A DNA stretch of 64,000 nt, taken from assembly GCF_017676345.1 (NCBI RefSeq), contig NZ_JAFFZM010000017.1, positions 124,001 through 188,000 on the forward strand, in the 5' to 3' direction. Positions 32,563 through 39,144 of the stretch are shown one piece after another. This DNA is from Streptomyces smyrnaeus. GTDB taxonomy: Bacteria > Actinomycetota > Actinomycetes > Streptomycetales > Streptomycetaceae. The notes under the pieces were generated by a model that was not told the origin of the DNA, searched no databases, and saw only the letters and a program-made list of their open reading frames with translations. A program made the translations under genes and the position numbers. The stretch's first letter is position 1; the number at the start of each line of letters is the position of its first letter.

Positions 32563-33180
32563 ATGAGCGGGGCCGAAGGCGGCAGGCCGTGGCGGCGGTG
32601 GGTGCCGCCACTTGTGGTGCTCCTCCTGTGGGGCACGGCGCGGGTCGGCAAGGGCGCGGCGTCCCGGATCCCCGCGGGGCGGGGCGTCCGGTACGACCCG
32701 GCCCGGTACGCCGCCCAGGTGCGCGAGCATGCGAAGCAGGCGGGCATCAACCCGCAGCTGCTCATGGCGATCCTGTGCAACGAGGCGTACAAACCGCACG
32801 GCCCCGCGCTGGAGCGCTGCTGGCAGCGGCTCAAGCCGGGCTCCTCGTTCGGCATCGCCAATATGCACCGGGCGGCTTTCGACGCCACCAAGCGGGGCCG
32901 CGACTTCGCCTCCCGCCGCTGGGAGGAGCTGCCCGACGACCGCGATCTCGCGCTGCGCGCCGCCGCCTGGCATCTGCACGACCTCGCCGCACGGCTCGGT
33001 ACCGGGGGCGGCGCGGGCAGCGGTCTGTCCCGTGACGAGCTGCTGGCCCTCGGATACAACGCGGGCGCGGGCAACATGCTCGCCTTCGCACGCGGGGTGC
33101 GGCCGGGCCGCACGGCCCGCTCCTATCTGCGCAGGCTCCGGGCCAATTGGAGCAGGGCGCACGAGGCCGTCCGCTCCTGA
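32563..33180 (+). CDS. Membrane-anchored lytic transglycosylase-like protein
   Basis: A 205-residue protein with one N-terminal membrane or signal segment (WVPPLVVLLLWGTARVG, residues 10-27). The rest resembles SLT lysozyme-like domains: INPQLLMAILCNEAYKPH carries the likely catalytic Glu, FGIANMHRAAFDATK and LLALGYNAGAGNMLAFA match conserved substrate-groove motifs. It probably cleaves peptidoglycan outside the membrane. The ATG at 32563 follows GGAGG. It is divergent from the RiPP operon with about 200 bp between; there is no evidence that it belongs to the cluster. Confidence 0.75.
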   Translation: MSGAEGGRPWRRWVPPLVVLLLWGTARVGKGAASRIPAGRGVRYDPARYAAQVREHAKQAGINPQLLMAILCNEAYKPHGPALERCWQRLKPGSSFGIANMHRAAFDATKRGRDFASRRWEELPDDRDLALRAAAWHLHDLAARLGTGGGAGSGLSRDELLALGYNAGAGNMLAFARGVRPGRTARSYLRRLRANWSRAHEAVRS

Positions 33181-33207
33181 GTGCGCCCGGCGCGCTCCGC
33201 GTCGCCG

Positions 33208-34428
33208 TCAAAGCCCGCCGGTCCCCTGCCCGGCGGCGTACGCTCGGGCCGCACCACGAGACGGCCCGGCGCCCCCGGGGGGAGCGGGGAAGGTGACGGT
33301 GACGGCCAGACCGCCGTCGGGCCCGGGGAGGGTGGTGAGGTCGGCGCCGTGTGCCTGGGCGACGGCGGCCACGATGGACAGCCCCAGACCGTGGCCCTCG
33401 TCGGCGCCGCGTGGGGCGAGCCGCTGGAAGGGCTGGAGCAGCGCGGGGATGCGGCTGCGCGGTATCGGCTCCCCGCTGTTGGCGATGTGCAGCCAGCCAC
33501 GGCCGCCGCCGGTTCCGGTGGCGATATGGATCCAGCCGTCGCCGGGGGTGTAACGCCGGGCGTTGTCCACCAGATTGGCCGCCAGCCGCTCCACCAGCGG
33601 CGCGTCGCCGTACATCGGTGCCGGTCGGGTGGCGACGGTCATCCGCGCGTCCTCCCGCTCGCGCACCACCGTCTCCACCACGGCCGCCAGATCGGTGGGG
33701 CCGCTGCGCGCGGGATCGATTCCGCGTTCGCTGCTCGCCAGCGTCAGCAGCGCCTCGATCAGCCGCTCCTGGCTCTCCCCCGCCCGCAGCACCCGCTGAC
33801 AGACCTGGCGCAGCGTCGCCACATCGGGGTCCGGCTCGGCGAGGGCGACCTCGACGGTGGCACGCTGGAGGGTCAGCGGGGTGCGCAGCTCGTGCGAGGC
33901 GTTGGCCACGAAGCGGCGCTGTGCCGCGAAGGCCGCGTCCAGCCGGGACAGCAGCCCGTCGAAGGTGTCGCCGAGCTCTTTCAGCTCGTCGGCGGGCCCC
34001 GCCACGGCGAGCCGCTCGTGCAGGTTGCGCTCGGAGATACGGCGTGCCCGGTCCGCCATCACCCGTACCGGGCGCAGCACCCGGCCCGCCATCACCCAGC
34101 CCAGCGCCACCGAAACCCCCGTCATCCCGGCGAGCGCGACCCCGGACTTGGTGAGCAGGACGCGCAGTTCTGCCGAGCGGCGTTCGCTGACGATGTCCTC
34201 CAGCCGGCCGCGCAGCCGGTCGCTCCCGCCGGTGGGCCCTTCGGCCCGCCAGGCCGTGATCTTGGTGTTCTTGGTGGCGGGGCTCTGGGCCACCAGCAGA
34301 TAGGTGGCGGCCAGCAGCGCGGCGCCGGAGACCAGGAACAGCGCGCCGTACAGCAGGGTCAGCCGCAGCCGCGCCGACCAGCGGATGCCGCGGTGCTGCC
34401 GCACGGGCTCAGATGCGGTAGCCGGCAT
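33208..34428 (-). CDS. Two-component sensor histidine kinase
   Basis: A 406-residue membrane kinase. Two transmembrane segments (about 22-46 and 96-113) flank an extracytoplasmic loop of only about 45 residues; HAMP follows (VLRPVRVMADRARRISERNL), then the dimerisation/phosphoacceptor box NASHELRTPLTL and the ATP-binding N box (ANLVDNARRYTPG) and G box (GHGLGLSIV). Its start overlaps the response-regulator gene's 3' end by 20 nt, so they form one pair. The genes divergent from it encode an ABC exporter, a likely target. Confidence 0.9.
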   Translation of the reverse strand: MPATASEPVRQHRGIRWSARLRLTLLYGALFLVSGAALLAATYLLVAQSPATKNTKITAWRAEGPTGGSDRLRGRLEDIVSERRSAELRVLLTKSGVALAGMTGVSVALGWVMAGRVLRPVRVMADRARRISERNLHERLAVAGPADELKELGDTFDGLLSRLDAAFAAQRRFVANASHELRTPLTLQRATVEVALAEPDPDVATLRQVCQRVLRAGESQERLIEALLTLASSERGIDPARSGPTDLAAVVETVVREREDARMTVATRPAPMYGDAPLVERLAANLVDNARRYTPGDGWIHIATGTGGGRGWLHIANSGEPIPRSRIPALLQPFQRLAPRGADEGHGLGLSIVAAVAQAHGADLTTLPGPDGGLAVTVTFPAPPGGAGPSRGAARAYAAGQGTGGL

Positions 34429-35062
34429 GCGGCACCGTCTCGATCAGCGGCGGATCGCCCAGCTTGCGACGGAGCCGGCTGACGGTGACCTTCACCGTGT
34501 TGGTGAACGGGTCGGCCGACCGGTCCCAGGCGCGCTCCAGCAGTTCCTCGGCCGAGACGACCGCACCGCGCGCGGCCAGCAGCAGTTCGAGGACGGCCAG
34601 TTCCTTGGGCGACAGCTCCAGCCTCCGTCCGCCTCTGCGGGCCAGCCGCTCGGCCGGGGCGAGGGTGAGGTCGCTGTGGACCAGGACCGGTGGTACCGCC
34701 GGCTGGGCGCGGCGGGCCAACGCGCGGATGCGGGCGGTGAGTTCGGCGAACGCGAACGGCTTGGCCAGGTAGTCGTCGGCGCCCAGGTCCAGGCCCTCGA
34801 CCCGGTCCTCCAGGGTGGATGCCGCGGTCAGCATCAGCAGCCTGGCGCGGCAGCCGTGTCGGCTCAGGGCCCGGCACACCTCGTCGCCGTGCAGCCGGGG
34901 CAGGTCGCGGTCGAGCACGATGACGTCGTAGTCGTGGACCGTGGCCTGTTCCATGGCCTCCTCCCCGTCGAAGGCGAGGTCGACGGCCATGCCGTCGCGG
35001 CGCAGCCCGGTGGCCACGGTCAGCGCCAGCTCCCGGTGGTCTTCCACGATCAGCACCCGCAT
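34409..35062 (-). CDS. OmpR-family response regulator
   Basis: A 217-residue regulator. The receiver domain starts MRVLIVEDHRELALTV and holds the phosphoacceptor Asp in VIVLDRDLPRLHG and the Lys in DYLAKPF; the C-terminal winged helix (about 125-217) contains LSPKELAVLELLLA and VTVSRLRRKLG. It should bind direct repeats; an 11-bp tandem repeat lies 25 bp upstream of its start. The kinase gene overlaps its 3' end. Confidence 0.92.
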   Translation of the reverse strand: MRVLIVEDHRELALTVATGLRRDGMAVDLAFDGEEAMEQATVHDYDVIVLDRDLPRLHGDEVCRALSRHGCRARLLMLTAASTLEDRVEGLDLGADDYLAKPFAFAELTARIRALARRAQPAVPPVLVHSDLTLAPAERLARRGGRRLELSPKELAVLELLLAARGAVVSAEELLERAWDRSADPFTNTVKVTVSRLRRKLGDPPLIETVPHAGYRI

Positions 35063-35086
35063 GGCGCAAGCATGCGGCAGGGGGCA

Positions 35087-35108
35087 TAACAGCGGCGTAA
35101 CAGCGGCT
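35087..35108. promoter_or_regulatory. Tandem 11-bp direct repeat, candidate response-regulator site
   Basis: TAACAGCGGCG (35087-35097) is followed without a gap by TAACAGCGGCT (35098-35108), and a further TAACCG lies at 35121. Head-to-tail 11-bp units are the usual target of OmpR-family dimers. The site lies between the divergent response-regulator and lipoprotein/ABC genes, so it could control both. Confidence 0.55.
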
Positions 35109-35148
35109 GTTCCCGCGGTGTAACCGTCCGCCGCGTACAACTCACCGC

Positions 35149-35730
35149 ATGTTCATCACTCGGAAGCGATCCTTGATACGCACCCTCCCCGCTGCGGCGT
35201 TGCTGCTGGCGGGCGCGCTGCTCACCGGCTGCGGCGGCGACTCCTCCGACGGCGGGGGCGAGCAGGACCCGGCGCAGGAGGCCGCGGGCGACGACGGGGC
35301 CCGGAGCGGCGCCGGAAAGCAGTTCGACAAGGCGCTGGAGTATGCGCAGTGCATGCGCGACAACGGCGTCAAGGACTTCCCCGACCCCAAGCAGGAGGGC
35401 GGTGGCGTCCGCATCGGCGGCTCCGGTGTCGACCGTGGTTCCGCCGCCTTCAAGGAGGCGGAACAGGCGTGCCGCGACAAGGCGCCGCAGATGGACGGCG
35501 GCAAAGGCAAGCCGCTGGACTCCAAGAAGGTCGCGGCCTGGGCCGCTTGCATGCGCGAGAACGGGCTCGACAACTTCCCCGACCCCGCGGTCAACGGCAG
35601 CGTCATGCAGCTCGACATGGCGGGCACCGGCATCGAGCCCGGGAGCAAGGCGTTCCAGGACGCCCAGAAGGCGTGCCGCGACAAGTACCCCGGCGGTGGT
35701 ATCCAGATGAAGGGCGGCGGCGCGCGATGA
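35149..35730 (+). CDS. Lipoprotein with two Cys-containing tandem repeats
   Basis: A 193-residue secreted lipoprotein: a signal (IRTLPAAALLLAGALLTGC) ends in a lipobox LTGC, followed by an acidic linker. The mature part holds two repeats of about 50 residues. Each begins with a CMRxNG...FPDP block (AQCMRDNGVKDFPDP and AACMRENGLDNFPDP) and ends with a second Cys in ACRDKAP or ACRDKYP, so each repeat may hold one disulfide. Function is unknown. It is the first gene of an operon with a membrane fusion protein, ATPase and permease, joined by ATGA overlaps, so it is probably an accessory of that exporter. Confidence 0.75.
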   Translation: MFITRKRSLIRTLPAAALLLAGALLTGCGGDSSDGGGEQDPAQEAAGDDGARSGAGKQFDKALEYAQCMRDNGVKDFPDPKQEGGGVRIGGSGVDRGSAAFKEAEQACRDKAPQMDGGKGKPLDSKKVAAWAACMRENGLDNFPDPAVNGSVMQLDMAGTGIEPGSKAFQDAQKACRDKYPGGGIQMKGGGAR

Positions 35731-37013
35731 CCGCCCAGCAGCAGGAACCGGCCGGCGGGCGGGCGAAGGCCGAGGACACGGACAGCAGCGACACGGACGG
35801 TGCCCTCGGCGGGGCGGGCCGCGGGCGCCACCCGCTGCGCACCTCGCTGCTCGTACTCGCCGCGGCGACCGCGGTGGGCGCTGCCGGGGTGGCCGCGACG
35901 GGCGCGTTCCCGGGGCAGGCGAAGAGCGCCGGGACGCCCCGCGCCACAGGACCGCAGAAGACGGCGCCGGTGGAGCGCACCACGCTCACCCGTACGGAGA
36001 CGGTGGACGGGACGCTCGGCTTCGGCACCCCCACCACCGTCCAGCAGGCGGCCACCGGCAACCAGCCCGACGACGGCGGCGACAGCGGCGGCGGCTCGGC
36101 GCAGCAGCCGGGCCGAAACACGGGGAACTCGAACAGCAGTCAGGAGGCGGGGATCGTCACCTGGCTCCCGGAAGAGGGCGCCACCCTCTCCCGGGGCGAC
36201 ACCGTCTACAGCGTGGACGAGCACAAGGTGCCGCTGCTGTACGGCTCCAAGCCCTTCTACCGGACGCTGCGCCCGGGTGTGGCGGGGGACGACGTGGAGA
36301 CGTTGGAGAAGAATCTCGCGGAGCTCGGCTACAGCGGTTTCACCGTCGACGAGGAGTTCACCAGCGGCACGGCGCAGGCCGTCCGCGACTGGCAGGACGA
36401 TCTGCATCGCGAGGCGACCGGTGAGGTCGCTCCCGGCGACGCCGTGGTCGCCTCCGGGGCGCGCCGGGTCGCCGAGCAGCGGACGTCACCGGGCGCGCTG
36501 GCCGGCGGCGAGGCACTGACCTGGACGGGCACCGACCGGATCGTGGAGGTCGAGCTGGAGGCGGGGCTGGAGAGCCTGGTCGAGAAGGGCACCAAGGCGA
36601 CCATCGGACTGCCGGACGGCGGCACGGCGCAGGCGGAGGTGACCGACATCGGTACCCCCTCCGGCGGGCAGGAGACCTCCGGCGGCGGTCAGGGCTCGGA
36701 AGACGGCGGGGACGGGGGCGCCGAGGAGGCGACGCTGCCCGTCGAGTTGAAGGTCGGCTCGCAGCAGAAGCTGGGCCGCTACCAGGCGGCCTCGGTGGAC
36801 GTGATCTTGAAGGCACAGACCCGCGAGGACGTGCTCGCGGTGCCGGTCAACGCGCTGCTGGCCGAGCCCGGCGGCGGCTACGCCGTCGAGACCAGGGGGG
36901 CGGACGGGCGGTCGCGCCGCATCCCGGTGCGGCTGGGCATGTTCGCCGACGGCAAGGTGGAGGTGTCCGGGACGGGCATCGAGGAGGGGCTCGACGTGGG
37001 GGTGCCCCGATGA
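35727..37013 (+). CDS. Membrane fusion (HlyD/MacA-like) protein with peptidoglycan-binding domain
   Basis: A 428-residue protein with one N-terminal transmembrane segment (SLLVLAAATAVGAAGVAATG, about 39-58) and an extracytoplasmic part. A peptidoglycan-binding-1-like repeat is visible at about 195-235 (VETLEKNLAELGYSGFTVD), and beta-barrel/lipoyl-like segments follow (IVTWLPEEGATLSRGD, VLAVPVNALLAEPGG). This layout is typical of the actinobacterial periplasmic adaptor that accompanies a MacB-like ABC pair. Gly/Ser/Asp-rich linkers break up the domains. Its ATG overlaps the lipoprotein stop. Confidence 0.82.
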   Translation: MTAQQQEPAGGRAKAEDTDSSDTDGALGGAGRGRHPLRTSLLVLAAATAVGAAGVAATGAFPGQAKSAGTPRATGPQKTAPVERTTLTRTETVDGTLGFGTPTTVQQAATGNQPDDGGDSGGGSAQQPGRNTGNSNSSQEAGIVTWLPEEGATLSRGDTVYSVDEHKVPLLYGSKPFYRTLRPGVAGDDVETLEKNLAELGYSGFTVDEEFTSGTAQAVRDWQDDLHREATGEVAPGDAVVASGARRVAEQRTSPGALAGGEALTWTGTDRIVEVELEAGLESLVEKGTKATIGLPDGGTAQAEVTDIGTPSGGQETSGGGQGSEDGGDGGAEEATLPVELKVGSQQKLGRYQAASVDVILKAQTREDVLAVPVNALLAEPGGGYAVETRGADGRSRRIPVRLGMFADGKVEVSGTGIEEGLDVGVPR

Positions 37014-37762
37014 CGCCGACCCGCACACTCCCGGCGCCGCCGACCCCCGCCCCGCCCCCGCCACCGCCGGCTTCCCGCACGCTGGTGGAGTTGGCCGGCG
37101 TCCAGCAGCGGTACGGCGACGTGGTGGCGCTCGGCGGTGCCGATCTGTCCGTGGCACGGGGCGAACTCCTCGCCATCGTCGGCCCGTCGGGCTCGGGCAA
37201 GTCGACGCTGCTCAACATCATGGGCACCCTCAGCCGTCCCTCCCGGGGCACGGTACGCATCGACGGGCACGACGTGGCGGCGCTGTCCGACCGCGAGCTG
37301 TCCGCGCTGCGCGCCCGCACGATCGGCTTCGTCTTCCAGCAGTTCCACCTCTCCCCCGGGGTGCCCGCCCTGGACAGCGTCGCCGACGGGCTGCTCTACA
37401 GCGGTGCGCCGCGCGGGGAGCGGCGGCGGGCCGCCGAGGCGGCACTGCGCGAGGTGGGGCTTGGGCACCGGCTGCTGCACCGGCCGCACGAGCTGTCCGG
37501 CGGGGAGAAGCAGCGGGTGGCCATCGCCCGCGCGGTGCTGGGCAACCCGCCGTTGCTGCTGGCGGACGAGCCGACAGGGGCGCTGGACTCGCGTGCGGGC
37601 AGCGCCGTGCTGGAGTTGCTGCACGAGCTGCACCGGGCGGGTACGACGGTGGTCGTCATCACCCACGACCGGGACATCGCCGCGTCGCTGCCGCGCGAGG
37701 TGCGGCTGCGGGACGGCCGGATCGAGCACGACTCGGCCGCCGGGGCGGGGGTCGGCCGATGA
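37010..37762 (+). CDS. MacB/LolD-type ABC exporter ATPase
   Basis: A 250-residue ATPase with a Pro-rich N-terminus. The Walker A is GPSGSGKST near residue 62, the Q-loop FVFQQFHLSPG, signature LSGGEKQRVAIARA, Walker B LLLADEPTGALD and switch His ITHD. These are characteristic of the MacB/LolD/FtsE subgroup. It is joined by ATGA overlaps to the adaptor gene before it and the permease gene after it. Confidence 0.92.
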   Translation: MTPTRTLPAPPTPAPPPPPPASRTLVELAGVQQRYGDVVALGGADLSVARGELLAIVGPSGSGKSTLLNIMGTLSRPSRGTVRIDGHDVAALSDRELSALRARTIGFVFQQFHLSPGVPALDSVADGLLYSGAPRGERRRAAEAALREVGLGHRLLHRPHELSGGEKQRVAIARAVLGNPPLLLADEPTGALDSRAGSAVLELLHELHRAGTTVVVITHDRDIAASLPREVRLRDGRIEHDSAAGAGVGR

Positions 37763-38973
37763 AGGACGGTTCGAGCGGTGCCGCGCCACGCGCCGCGCGG
37801 ATGAGCCTTGCCGATGTGCTGCGGGTGGGCGGTGCGGGGCTGCGTTCGCGGCCGACGCGGGTGTTCCTCTCGGCGCTGGGCATCGCCATCGGCATCGCCG
37901 CCATGGTGGGCGTGGTGGGGATCTCCACCTCCAGCAGGGAGGACCTGAACCGGAAACTGGACGCGCTGGGCACCAATCTGCTCACCGTCACTCCGGGGCA
38001 GTCGTTCTCGGGAGAGGAGGCCAGGCTGCCCAAGAGCGCGGTGGAGATGATCGGCCACATGCCGCGGGTGGAGTCGGTCTCCGCGGTGGGCAAGACGGAC
38101 GCGAAGGTCTTCCGCACCGACCGGATGCCCACGGAGGAGACCGGCGGTATCTCCGTCGCGGCGGCACGTACCGACCTGCCCCGGACGGTGGGTGCCGAGC
38201 TGACGGCGGGCCGCTGGCTGAACGCGGCCAACTCGCGCTATCCGGCGGTGGTGCTGGGACCGGAGGCGGCCGACCACCTCGGCATCCACACCGCGGGCGC
38301 GGGCACCCGGGTATGGCTGGGTGAGCGGTGGTTCACCGTCGTGGGCATCCTGGCGCCCAACGAGTTGGCCCCCGATCTGGACGCCACCGCGCTGGTGGGC
38401 TGGAGCGCGGCGACCCGGTATCTGGGCTTCGACGGCTATCCGACCACCGTGCACACCAGGGCGGAGGAGTCGTCGGTCGGCGCGGTGCAGGAACTGCTGG
38501 GGGCGACGGCCAATCCGGAGAGCCCCAACGAGGTGACCGTCTCCCGGCCGTCGGACGCGCTGGCCGCCAAGGAGGCGTCCGACGACACGCTCAGCGGACT
38601 GCTGCTGGGGCTGGGTGCCGTGGCGCTGCTGGTCGGTGGGGTCGGTGTCGCCAACACCATGGTGATCTCGGTGCTGGAGCGGCGCTCCGAGATCGGGCTG
38701 CGGCGCGCGCTGGGGGCCACCCGGGGCCAGATCCGCAGCCAGTTCCTGTGCGAGTCCCAGCTGTTGTCCGCGCTCGGCGGGGCCGGTGGGGTGCTGCTGG
38801 GGATCTGTGTCACCACGGGGTACGCGGCCTATCAGGGCTGGCCGTCCGTGGTGCCGGTCTGGGCGATGGCGGGCGGCGTCGGGGCCACCCTGGTCATCGG
38901 CGGACTGGCGGGTTTCTACCCCGCCGTACGGGCCGCGAGGCTGCCTCCGACCGAGGCATTGTCCGCCTCCTGA
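37759..38973 (+). CDS. MacB-type ABC exporter permease (FtsX domain)
   Basis: A 404-residue permease with an N-terminal transmembrane helix (FLSALGIAIGIAAMVGVVGI, about 35-54), a large extracytoplasmic MacB-like domain (about 60-275) and three C-terminal helices of the FtsX domain, including LLLGLGAVALLVGGVGVAN and the conserved ERRSEIGLRRALGATRGQI. It works by mechanotransmission with the adaptor and ATPase and exports or extracts a substrate that cannot be named from sequence. It is the last gene of the operon. Confidence 0.9.
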   Translation: MKDGSSGAAPRAARMSLADVLRVGGAGLRSRPTRVFLSALGIAIGIAAMVGVVGISTSSREDLNRKLDALGTNLLTVTPGQSFSGEEARLPKSAVEMIGHMPRVESVSAVGKTDAKVFRTDRMPTEETGGISVAAARTDLPRTVGAELTAGRWLNAANSRYPAVVLGPEAADHLGIHTAGAGTRVWLGERWFTVVGILAPNELAPDLDATALVGWSAATRYLGFDGYPTTVHTRAEESSVGAVQELLGATANPESPNEVTVSRPSDALAAKEASDDTLSGLLLGLGAVALLVGGVGVANTMVISVLERRSEIGLRRALGATRGQIRSQFLCESQLLSALGGAGGVLLGICVTTGYAAYQGWPSVVPVWAMAGGVGATLVIGGLAGFYPAVRAARLPPTEALSAS

Positions 38974-39102
38974 TCGGCCTTGCGCTCCGGCTGCGGAGCC
39001 TGCTCGGGACCGGCTCAGCTCCGGGAGCCGGCTCCGCTGCCGGGCCGGTGGGGACGGCCCGACGCCGGTACGGGGTGCGGGTGCGGTCAACGGCGCCGCT
39101 TC

Positions 39103-39131
39103 GGGGCGCGCCCTCGGCCGGGGCGCGCCCC
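39103..39131. terminator. GC-rich stem-loop between convergent genes
   Basis: GGGGCGCGCC (39103-39112) pairs with GGCGCGCCCC (39122-39131) around a 9-nt loop. It lies between the ABC permease stop and the end of the convergent GH2 gene and could end transcription from both sides. Confidence 0.6.
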
Positions 39132-39144
39132 TCTCGGCGTCGGT

